Source: Nocardia harenae NBRC 108248 (GTDB taxonomy: Bacteria > Actinomycetota > Actinomycetes > Mycobacteriales > Mycobacteriaceae). From it: 64,000 bases of DNA. Below the pieces are notes generated by a model. That model was not told the origin of the DNA and did not search any database. It saw only the letters and a program-made list of their open reading frames with translations. Location: positions 310,001-374,000 of the forward strand of contig NZ_BDBH01000007.1 of assembly GCF_001612885.1 (NCBI RefSeq). Reading direction: 5' to 3'. Of this stretch, positions 15,349 to 22,509 are shown piece by piece. The first letter of the stretch is position 1. Every line of letters begins with the position of its first letter. Made by a program: the position numbers and the translations under genes.

Positions 15349-17253
15349 GTGGCCGGACGACTTCCCGACCGCGATATCGCGGCGATCAGAGAACGCGTCC
15401 GGATCGAGGACGTAGTGGGCGAGTACGTCGCGCTGCGCAGCGCCGGGCCGCAGTCCATGCGCGGGCTCTGCCCGTTCCACGACGAGAAGTCGCCCTCCTT
15501 CCACGTGCGCCCGCACCTCGGGCTCTTCCACTGCTTCGGCTGCGGCGAGGGCGGCGACGTGTACGCCTTCCTGCAGAAGATCGAGCACATCGGCTTCGTC
15601 GAGGCCGTCGAGCAGATGGCCGACCGGCTCGGCTACCGGATCAACTACGAGGGCGGCGGCACCTCGGTGCAGCGCGATCGCGGCTCGCGGGCGCGGCTGG
15701 TCGCGGCGAATGCGGCCGCGCACGAGTTCTACCAGGCCCAGCTCGACCAGCCCGAGGCCGAGGCCGCGCGGAACTACCTCACCGAGCGCAACTTCGACTC
15801 CGCCGCCGCCCGCCAGTTCGGCTGCGGCTATGCCCCCGGCGGCTGGGACACGCTCAGCAAGCACCTGCTCAACCGCGGCTTCGAATTCAAGGAGCTGGAG
15901 GCCGCCGGGCTCGCCAAGCAGGGCAGGCACGGCCCGATCGACCGCTTCCACCGGCGGCTGCTGTGGCCGATCCGGAACCTCGGCGGCGACGTCATCGGCT
16001 TCGGCGCGCGCAAGCTCTTCGAGGACGACACCATGCCGGGCAAGTACGTCAATACACCGGAGACCGTGCTGTACAAGAAGTCCCAGGTGCTCTTCGGGCT
16101 CGACCTGGCCAAGCGCGAGATCGCCAAGGGGCACCAGGCGGTGGTGGTCGAGGGCTACACCGACGTCATGGCCATGCACCTGGCCGGGGTGAAGACCGCC
16201 GTCGCCTCCTGCGGCACCGCCTTCGGCGACGACCACATGGCCATCCTGCGCAGGCTGCTCATGGACGACAATTTCTGGCGCGGCGAGATCATCTACACCT
16301 TCGACGGCGATGCCGCAGGCCAGGCCGCCGCCGTGAAGGCCTTCTCGGGCGACCAGAAGCTCGCCGGCCAGACCTACATCGCCGTCGCCCCCGACGGCCA
16401 GGACCCCTGCGAGCTGCGCCAGCACTCCGGCGACGCCGCCCTGCGCGACCTGGTCGCCCGCCGCACCCCGCTCTACGAGTTCGTCATCCGCGGCCTGCTC
16501 GCCGAGCACAACCTGGACACCGCCGAGGGCCAGGTCGAGGCGTTGCGCCGCGCCGTCCCGGTGGTGGCGCGGATCAAGGACAACGCGCTGCGCAAGGCGT
16601 ACGCGACCAAGCTGGCCGGGTGGGTCGGCTGGGACGACATCCAGACCGTGGTGCGCCGCGTCGGCGAGGAGGCCCGCCGCGGCCCCCGCACCGAGCACCG
16701 CCGCGCCGGCGCCACCGCCGCCGCCCCCGCTCCCCGCCCCGAGCCGAGCCCGCTCGCCGACCCCGCGCTCATCCCGCAGCGCCAGGCCCTCGCCGCCGCG
16801 CTGCAATACCCCGGCATCGCGGGCGTCGCCTTCGATGCCCTGGAACCCGAGGTCTTCACCCACCCCACCCTCGCCGCCGTGCGCGCCCTGATCGCCGAGG
16901 CGGGCGGCACCGCGGCCGGCCTCGACGGCGCCGCCTGGATCAGCGCCGTCGCCGACCGCGCCGACGACCTCACCCTGCGCGGCCTGATCAGCGAACTGGC
17001 CGGCCAGCCGCTCCCGGTCAAAACCGACGCCGACATCCCGCGCTTCGTCACCGGGGTGCTGGCCAGGGCACAGGAAGCCTGGGTAGGCAGGCAGATCGCC
17101 GAACTCAAATCCAAGCTGCAGCGAGTGTCCTCCACCGAGCAGCAGGAGGCCTACATGGCGCTCTTCGGCGACCTGGTCGCGCTCGAGCAGTACCGCAAGA
17201 GCCTGCTCACACAGGCCATGGGCAACCACGGCGACTTCGCCACCAGCGGCTAG
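15349..17253 (+). CDS. dnaG: DNA primase
   Basis: A 634-residue primase that lays RNA primers for lagging-strand replication. The CHC2 zinc ribbon is complete (C41, H44, C62, C65 in CPFHDEK and HCFGCGEGG). The RNA polymerase core contains GFGARKLFEDD and YKKSQVLFGLDLAK. The Toprim acidic residues are in VVVEGYTDV and YTFDGDAAGQ. The C-terminal 200 residues form the DnaB-binding region, preceded by a Pro/Ala-rich linker. GTG at 15349 is the accepted short start, 15 bases after the dgt stop. Confidence 0.97.
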   Translation: MAGRLPDRDIAAIRERVRIEDVVGEYVALRSAGPQSMRGLCPFHDEKSPSFHVRPHLGLFHCFGCGEGGDVYAFLQKIEHIGFVEAVEQMADRLGYRINYEGGGTSVQRDRGSRARLVAANAAAHEFYQAQLDQPEAEAARNYLTERNFDSAAARQFGCGYAPGGWDTLSKHLLNRGFEFKELEAAGLAKQGRHGPIDRFHRRLLWPIRNLGGDVIGFGARKLFEDDTMPGKYVNTPETVLYKKSQVLFGLDLAKREIAKGHQAVVVEGYTDVMAMHLAGVKTAVASCGTAFGDDHMAILRRLLMDDNFWRGEIIYTFDGDAAGQAAAVKAFSGDQKLAGQTYIAVAPDGQDPCELRQHSGDAALRDLVARRTPLYEFVIRGLLAEHNLDTAEGQVEALRRAVPVVARIKDNALRKAYATKLAGWVGWDDIQTVVRRVGEEARRGPRTEHRRAGATAAAPAPRPEPSPLADPALIPQRQALAAALQYPGIAGVAFDALEPEVFTHPTLAAVRALIAEAGGTAAGLDGAAWISAVADRADDLTLRGLISELAGQPLPVKTDADIPRFVTGVLARAQEAWVGRQIAELKSKLQRVSSTEQQEAYMALFGDLVALEQYRKSLLTQAMGNHGDFATSG

Positions 17254-17504
17254 CGCGCCCCCCGCCGCAGCTGATCGTGCGGAACCATGATCGTGGTGCG
17301 CTCGTCCAGCGGCTCCATCGGCTCCAGCTTCTGCTGCGTGCTCAACCGGTCCGACAGCCGCTGCCTGCCGACCAGCACCAGCTTCCGCGTCACCGGGCTG
17401 CCCGCCACCGCCCGCGTCGCCGCGGAGATCTGCTCGTACCGCGCCCGTCCCGCCTTGCTACCCAGCACGTACCCGGCCGCGACACCGATGATCAACCGCA
17501 GCAT
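17250..17504 (-). CDS. Small membrane-associated protein (Rv2342-like)
   Basis: An 84-residue protein with an N-terminal hydrophobic helix containing a glycine pattern (LIIGVAAGYVLGSKAGRARY), like YtxH-type proteins, followed by a charged tail. It overlaps the dnaG stop by 4 bases in convergent orientation. Position next to dnaG and its size match the uncharacterised Rv2342 of M. tuberculosis. No role is known. Confidence 0.75.
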   Translation of the reverse strand: MLRLIIGVAAGYVLGSKAGRARYEQISAATRAVAGSPVTRKLVLVGRQRLSDRLSTQQKLEPMEPLDERTTIMVPHDQLRRGAR

Positions 17505-17670
17505 GCCTGTGAGCTCCTCCCGATTCGCCTGTCCGCGCCACCATCCTGCCCGACCCCCGCCCCACCTGTCGATCCGGGCATGTTCCCAGCTAGAACCGCG
17601 ATTTGGGCTGGCGTCGCCGCATACGCTAAAGTTTCCTCTCGGTCAGCCCGGACAGGGCGGGTCGAGATGG

Positions 17671-17743
17671 TCCCCTATAGCTCAATTGGCAGAGCAGCCG
17701 ACTGTTAATCGGCAGGTTTCTGGTTCGAGTCCAGATGGGGGAG
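17671..17743 (+). tRNA. tRNA-Asn (anticodon GTT)
   Basis: A 73-base cloverleaf. The acceptor stem pairs TCCCCTA with TGGGGGA (one G-T pair). The anticodon loop reads CTGTTAA with anticodon GTT. The T-arm has GGTTCGAGTCC. The discriminator base is G and CCA is not encoded. A strong terminator follows within 5 bases. It marks the boundary between the conserved dnaG block and the accessory island. Confidence 0.95.
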
Positions 17744-17747
17744 CAGG

Positions 17748-17785
17748 AAAAGCCCCTCACCAGCGTAAGCGGTGCGGGGCTTTTT
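17748..17785 (+). terminator. Rho-independent terminator after tRNA-Asn
   Basis: The stem AAAAGCCCC-T-CACC pairs with GGTG-C-GGGGCTTTT around the loop AGCGTAAGC and ends in a run of five T (17781-17785). It is one of the few classical terminators in this GC-rich window. Confidence 0.85.
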
Positions 17786-17846
17786 CGCTGTCCGTGCCGC
17801 GAACGGGCGGCACCTCGGGTGCGGGCCGCCCGCCGCGGAGCGAAGG

Positions 17847-18146
17847 TCAGGAGGGGGAGTAAGTCAGGCAGTTGGCCGAGTGGTCACCCGAGCCGACCCC
17901 GACGCGGATGTTCGGCGCGCTGCACTCCAGGTTCCGGTTGTGCGTGCAATCCGCGCGCTGGCAGGCGCCGACCATGGAGGTGACGCGCTCCAGGCCGCCC
18001 TTGGCGGAGAGCGGGATGAAGGTGGTGCAGTCGGCGGAGCCGTTCTCGCCCGCGACATTGATCGCGAAGGCGTGGCAGCCGTCGTGGTTGTACGAGCAAT
18101 CGCTCACCGTGCATTCGCTGACGTGAGGCATTTCCATCGTGGTCAT
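17847..18146 (-). CDS. DUF1540 Cys-rich protein with two metal-binding-type repeats
   Basis: A 99-residue protein made of two DUF1540 modules. Each has four cysteines arranged like C-x4-C-x6-C-x-A/N (SECTVSDCSYNHDGCHAF in the first, GACQRADCTHNRNLECSA in the second) and ends in a CTTF or CLTY strand. Such spacing suggests a small metal-binding knuckle. A perfect GGAGG lies 6 bases before the ATG at 18146. A 10-bp inverted repeat lies in its leader. It follows the conflict-system operon on the same strand after a 236-base gap but is probably transcribed separately. Confidence 0.85.
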   Translation of the reverse strand: MTTMEMPHVSECTVSDCSYNHDGCHAFAINVAGENGSADCTTFIPLSAKGGLERVTSMVGACQRADCTHNRNLECSAPNIRVGVGSGDHSANCLTYSPS

Positions 18147-18169
18147 GAATTCCTCCGTGCGTTCGGGGG

Positions 18170-18191
18170 CCCGTGGGAGGGCTCCCACGGG
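18170..18191. promoter_or_regulatory. Perfect inverted repeat in the DUF1540 leader
   Basis: Arms of 10 bases (CCCGTGGGAG at 18170-18179 and its complement at 18182-18191) are separated by GG. It could be an operator for the DUF1540 gene, or a terminator for the vWA operon ending at 18383; no T-tract is present. The remaining bases of the 18147-18382 gap show no gene. Confidence 0.5.
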
Positions 18192-18382
18192 GGTTCCGAG
18201 TCGATCGTAGAACGGTTCGGCGGAGGTGAATAGCAAGGTCAGGCTAGCCTGGGTAGCCGAATGGCCGGGTTCGGTGACAGTGCGCGCGTGGTTCGGCCAC
18301 TCGGGCGGATCGCTTTTCGGCGGCCGAGCGGAAGTGCTGCCGCTGTGCCGGGTCTCTAGGGTTCGCAAATTGTGGGCAAACG

Positions 18383-18997
18383 TCATTTCCTGCGCTGCAA
18401 CCCGGTCGCGAGGGCCGCGATCTGGGTCGAGATGGTGTGCGGTGTCGCGGTGCGCGGCCGCTCGTTGACCTCGCTCGAGATCTCGTCCAGCGCGCGGGCC
18501 GAGGCGTCGCCGAGACCGAGGGTGAGGATCCGGATGTCCTCGGCGCGCATCGCCGCGGACTTGGCGACGGCACGGCGGCGGTCGCCGAGATCGCCGTCCC
18601 CGAAGATGGCCACCACCCGATCCGTGTGGCGGCTGCGCCTGCCGAGCAGGTGGTGCGCGTGGTCGAGCGCGTCGTTGATGTCGGTCCCCCCGCCGCAGGC
18701 GGCGGCGTCCAGGAACCGCAGCACCGGGGTGAGCTCCCGGCTCGGCTCGATATCGGCGGCGATCGAGTGGTGCCACAGGACCACCCCGACCTCGTAGTAC
18801 GCGCCGATCGCTTCCTCGGCGAAGGTCTTCGCCCCGAGCACCGCGCCTGCCAGCGGCGCCCCGGACATCGAGCCGCTGACGTCGATGCAGAGCACCACCA
18901 CCCCGCCGAAGTTCTCCTGGATCTTGCCGAGGTAGGCCCCGACCGGGTACTGGGTCAGTCCGGCGGAGCCGAAATCGCGTCTCAACCAGGTACTCAT
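18383..18997 (-). CDS. vWA-domain protein, last gene of the GTPase-Hsp70 operon
   Basis: A 204-residue single-domain von Willebrand factor A protein. The metal-ion-dependent adhesion site is complete: DVSGSMS (D39-x-S-x-S), a Thr in GGGTDIND (about residue 104) and an Asp in IFGDGDLGD (about 131). There is no membrane helix. vWA proteins of this type act as metal-dependent binding adaptors in NTPase-driven conflict systems. It lies 25 bases after the second Hsp70 gene, so it is the distal gene of the nine-gene operon. Its role is likely recruitment of partners; this is inference from context. Confidence 0.88.
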   Translation of the reverse strand: MSTWLRRDFGSAGLTQYPVGAYLGKIQENFGGVVVLCIDVSGSMSGAPLAGAVLGAKTFAEEAIGAYYEVGVVLWHHSIAADIEPSRELTPVLRFLDAAACGGGTDINDALDHAHHLLGRRSRHTDRVVAIFGDGDLGDRRRAVAKSAAMRAEDIRILTLGLGDASARALDEISSEVNERPRTATPHTISTQIAALATGLQRRK

Positions 18998-19022
18998 CTG
19001 CTACCCACTGTCTCGTGTGCGA

Positions 19023-20573
19023 CTACAGGTGAACGTGCAGCCCGGCGAGCAGGGTCTGCTGCCGCGCGGAATCGACGGAATCGATGACGCCCTCCACGCA
19101 CGACTCCAGGGTCAGCCGCCTGCCGCTGCGCGGCTCCATCGCCGTGCAGGTGATCCGCCCGTCCGGGCCGATATCGAACTCGACGTCGATGGGGGAACCC
19201 GCGGGCAGGTGCGGGACGTCGATGAGTTCGCCGTCGAGCACCCGGCGGTTGTGCCGCAGTTCCGGGGAGGCGACGGCGCCCGCCTGCTCGTAGACCTCGA
19301 CCCGGATCCGGTCCTGACCGTCGAGCAGCGTCGCGAAGCGGACGCGTGCGCCCCGGATGGGCAGCGCGGTGTTGGCCGCCACCACGTGGTGCACGATGCG
19401 GGCAGCGCCGGACGGATCCCCGCTGTCGTGCAGCAGGACCCCGAGCGCGCGCGGGAGAACGGTGCGGACCGGTGCGGCGAGCATCAGCCGGGCATCGGTG
19501 GCGGTCGATGGCGATGCCAGGCTGTGGGCGTGCATGGCAGCGCCCTTGGCCACCGCCAGGTCGGGTTCGAAGATCGCGACCTCGACGCCGAAGTGCGCTT
19601 CGAGCGCGGCGCGGATCATCGGCATCCTGGTCGCGCCACCGACCAGCAGGATCTTTTCGAGCGAGCCGCAGCCGCGGTCGCCTGCGGCGGCCAGGGTGCG
19701 GTCGGCGACGGCGACGCAGTTGCGCACCAGGTGTGCCGAGGCCGCCTCGAACTCGGCGCGGGTGATCTCCACGACCGCGCGCTCGCCCCCGTACTCGAGC
19801 GTGACCGGGATCGCCTGCCTGGTCGTCAGGGCGATCTTCGCCTTCTCCGCCGCGGCGCCGACGTGTTCGAGGAACGCGGCGTCGTCGGCGGCGGTCTCGG
19901 CGGTTTCGGGGCCGACCGTGTCCGCGAATTTCTCCTGCAGGAGGTCGCAGAGGCGTTCGTTCCAGTCGAGGCCGCCCAGCTGTGCGGCGCCGTCGGTCAC
20001 CACGACCTCCGGTCCGGCCTGCGCCATGCGGAGCATGGTGGTGTCGAAGGTGCCGCCGCCCAGATCGAAGACGAGCACGGCGCCGCTCTCGGCCCGTCCG
20101 ACTCCGTAAAAGGCGGCGGCGGCGACGGGTTCGGCGACCAGATCGAGCAGCTCGATCCCGGCGAGCCGCACCGCCTGCGCGGTCGCTTCGCGTTCGGTCA
20201 CGCCGAAGTAGGCGGGCACGGTGACGACGGCGGCCAATTCGCCTACGGCGCAACCGAGTTCGGATGCCGCATTGGCCACGAGCGCCTTCAGGATCAGTGC
20301 GGACGCGGTCTCCGGCGTGTACTCGTTGCCGTCGAACACCAGGGCGAACGGTGTGCCCATGTGGCGTTTGATCCCGCGGACCACGCGTTCCGGCTCGATC
20401 AGGCCGAGCTGCCCGGCGTCCGAACCGACCGTGATGCGTCGATCGTCGAAGTGCACGACGGACGGCGTGGTCGCCCGGCCGTCGGGGGCCGCGATGACCC
20501 GGGGCGCCGCGGAGCCGTCGAAGTGGGCGACCACCGAGAAGGTGGTGCCGAGGTCGATGCCGATGGCGATCAT
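19023..20573 (-). CDS. Short Hsp70-family protein (copy 2)
   Basis: A 516-residue Hsp70/DnaK-like ATPase. The phosphate-1 loop IGIDLGTTFSVVAHF is at residues 4-18, phosphate-2 is VLVFDLGGGTFDTTML, and the adenosine motif is ILLVGGATRMPMI. The beta-sandwich substrate domain is present (about 390-500), but the C-terminal helical lid of DnaK, which is usually near 610-640 residues, is missing. This is a specialised chaperone rather than housekeeping DnaK. It differs from the Hsp70 at 28875, so the operon encodes two distinct chaperones. It may unfold or hold inactive the GTPase or GAP1 components. Confidence 0.92.
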   Translation of the reverse strand: MIAIGIDLGTTFSVVAHFDGSAAPRVIAAPDGRATTPSVVHFDDRRITVGSDAGQLGLIEPERVVRGIKRHMGTPFALVFDGNEYTPETASALILKALVANAASELGCAVGELAAVVTVPAYFGVTEREATAQAVRLAGIELLDLVAEPVAAAAFYGVGRAESGAVLVFDLGGGTFDTTMLRMAQAGPEVVVTDGAAQLGGLDWNERLCDLLQEKFADTVGPETAETAADDAAFLEHVGAAAEKAKIALTTRQAIPVTLEYGGERAVVEITRAEFEAASAHLVRNCVAVADRTLAAAGDRGCGSLEKILLVGGATRMPMIRAALEAHFGVEVAIFEPDLAVAKGAAMHAHSLASPSTATDARLMLAAPVRTVLPRALGVLLHDSGDPSGAARIVHHVVAANTALPIRGARVRFATLLDGQDRIRVEVYEQAGAVASPELRHNRRVLDGELIDVPHLPAGSPIDVEFDIGPDGRITCTAMEPRSGRRLTLESCVEGVIDSVDSARQQTLLAGLHVHL

Positions 20574-20619
20574 GCCGCCGGTCCTCTCTGAACTCCGGGC
20601 GGGCCGGAGGCCGAATCGC

Positions 20620-20823
20620 CTATTCCCACGGGAACGGCACCAGGTGGGAGATCACGTACTGGCACTCCTCGAGCGCGGCGAGCGTGTCCTGGAACGGCGT
20701 CTGCCAGAGCCCGCTCAGGCCGTAGAGCAGCGCCAGCAGGGCCAGCACGATCAGGGCGAACACGATCGCGCCTGCCAGCGCTCGCCGCAGCATGATGAAG
20801 GTCGGGGGCAGCCCGGGGTGCAC
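20620..20823 (-). CDS. Small single-TM protein in the GTPase operon
   Basis: A 67-residue protein with one strong membrane helix (AGAIVFALIVLALLALLYGL, about 18-37) and a short C-terminal tail (EECQYVISHLVPFPWE). It starts from GTG at 20823; an ATG at 20793 is possible and neither has a convincing ribosome-binding site. It lies between GTPase 2 and the second Hsp70 on the same strand with 43- and 46-base gaps. It may anchor the complex together with the membrane-embedded GTPase 2. Confidence 0.6.
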   Translation of the reverse strand: MHPGLPPTFIMLRRALAGAIVFALIVLALLALLYGLSGLWQTPFQDTLAALEECQYVISHLVPFPWE

Positions 20824-20865
20824 GGTGGGTCCGTTCGATCGAAGGCGGTGGGTGTGGTGCCGGGG

Positions 20866-22509
20866 TCAGGGCCGTGCCCCGACGGCGGTGGCGGGGACGA
20901 GATCCACCGACACCTGCTGGGCGAGCCAGGTCACGATGTGCAGCGGATGGCAGGGGTCGAGAATCGACTGCCCCATCGAGTCGGCGAGGAAGTACCTGAC
21001 CCGGCCGAAGTCCTGCCCGGCCCTGGTGACCAGGTTGTCCAGGCCGCGGTCGACCAGCCACTGCTCGATCGCCCGCTGGTCGTCCGGGTCGAGTGCCGGA
21101 TCGAACCCGAGCCTGCGCAGGTCGTCGACCTTGGAGACGACGATGCCGAGGGCGCGCTCGGTCGGGTCGAGCCCCGCCGAGCGGAGCAGCTCGACTGTGA
21201 TCGAGTAGGAATCCTCCGGGCCGCTGTCGCCGACCACGAGGCCGGCGGCGGCCGGGTCCGGGATGGCGGCCCGCATGTCGTCGGTGGAGAACGGGTCGAT
21301 CACGAACAGGAGCGTCTCGGCCGAATGCAGGTAGTGCAGCGGCGCGGCGCCGTCCTTCTCGGTGAAGTGCTCGCCTGCCGCGTCGAGCAGATGGAGTTCG
21401 AACGGCCGCCCCTTCAGCGGCTCGACCAGGATGGCCAGCGCCACCGGGCTCGGGCCGTGTGCTGTCTTCGTGGTGTGCTTGCGCGCGCCGATGACGTCCC
21501 TGGCGATATCGAGCGCGGCTCGCGAGCGGCCGTCGAGCGGGCCGATCCGGGTGCTGTGCGGCGCGTACGCCTCGTGCAGCCCGATCGCGGCCGAGAACAG
21601 CAGGCGGGTCTTCCCGACGCCGACCGCCCCGAACGTCGGCACCTGGATGGTCTGTCTGCTGCCGCTGCCATCGGGCAGGGTGCGATCGCAGTACGGGCAC
21701 ACGATGTTCTTGCGGAGCGCACCGCTGGAGGCCCGGATGATCGTGGTCGGGAGCACCGCCGAGCACTCGCAGCGGTGCCACAGCACCCCGAGCCGGCTCG
21801 GCCGCAGATCACGGTGCACATTCGAGCACCGCAGGCAGCGGTAACTCGGCAACCGCGCCACCTCGTAGCAGGTGACGCACCTGGTCGAGAGCCGGAAGAT
21901 CCGGCGGATCACCGCGTCGGTCGTGCGCAGCAGCACGATCGCCACGAGCTGCGAGAGCCAGCCGATCAGCACCACGGCCGCGCAGACCGCCACCAGGAAC
22001 GTCGCGAAGAGGACGAACGAGAGGGCGAAGGCGGCGTGCGGCAGCACCCCGAACACGACGTACAGGGCGATGGTCGCGGCAGAGCGGCATTCGGCCCGCA
22101 CCCGTGCCGATTGCGTGGTCAGGAAGCGGGAGGCGGCGCGGGTCGCGTCCACGAGGTCCCGCTGCGCCTGGAACGGCAGGTAGCGGGGCCAGGCCCGGTC
22201 CCAGCCGAAATAGCGGGCCGGGCCGCGCGGCGGGTCGCCGAACAGGGTGCCCGCCCCGGCGACGTCGTCGGGGGTCAGGGTCCGGCCGGTCCGCGAACTC
22301 GCCGCGAGCAGATCCCGCGCTATGACCGTGGCGGCGCAGGCCATTCCCGCCAGCAGCCCGATCAACGCCGCCAGCGGGTAGTAGACGAGCACCAGGTAGG
22401 AGAAGATCTCCAGGGTCGCGGCCAGCGCGGTCCAGATCACCATGACGGCCGCCGCGACGGCGATCGCGCCGACGATGACCGCGCCCGCGGCCTCACCTCC
22501 GTCCGCCAT
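20866..22509 (-). CDS. Membrane-anchored GTPase of the double-GTPase type (GTPase 2)
   Basis: A 547-residue protein. Hydrophobic helices lie at about 10-60 and 145-195, followed by treble-clef or ribbon-like cysteine clusters (CVTCYEVARL, CLRC, HRCECS, IVCPYCD, residues 211-274). A P-loop GTPase domain follows: G1 GAVGVGKT (294-301), G3 DAAG (376-379) and G4 SKVD (459-462). It corresponds to the TRAFAC-type DO-GTPase families found beside GAP1. The ATG at 22509 overlaps the GAP1 stop (ATGA). The arrangement suggests a membrane-tethered switch whose zinc ribbons contact the GAP1 or GTPase 1 partner. The DO-GTPase subtype was assigned by pattern only. Confidence 0.85.
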   Translation of the reverse strand: MADGGEAAGAVIVGAIAVAAAVMVIWTALAATLEIFSYLVLVYYPLAALIGLLAGMACAATVIARDLLAASSRTGRTLTPDDVAGAGTLFGDPPRGPARYFGWDRAWPRYLPFQAQRDLVDATRAASRFLTTQSARVRAECRSAATIALYVVFGVLPHAAFALSFVLFATFLVAVCAAVVLIGWLSQLVAIVLLRTTDAVIRRIFRLSTRCVTCYEVARLPSYRCLRCSNVHRDLRPSRLGVLWHRCECSAVLPTTIIRASSGALRKNIVCPYCDRTLPDGSGSRQTIQVPTFGAVGVGKTRLLFSAAIGLHEAYAPHSTRIGPLDGRSRAALDIARDVIGARKHTTKTAHGPSPVALAILVEPLKGRPFELHLLDAAGEHFTEKDGAAPLHYLHSAETLLFVIDPFSTDDMRAAIPDPAAAGLVVGDSGPEDSYSITVELLRSAGLDPTERALGIVVSKVDDLRRLGFDPALDPDDQRAIEQWLVDRGLDNLVTRAGQDFGRVRYFLADSMGQSILDPCHPLHIVTWLAQQVSVDLVPATAVGARP

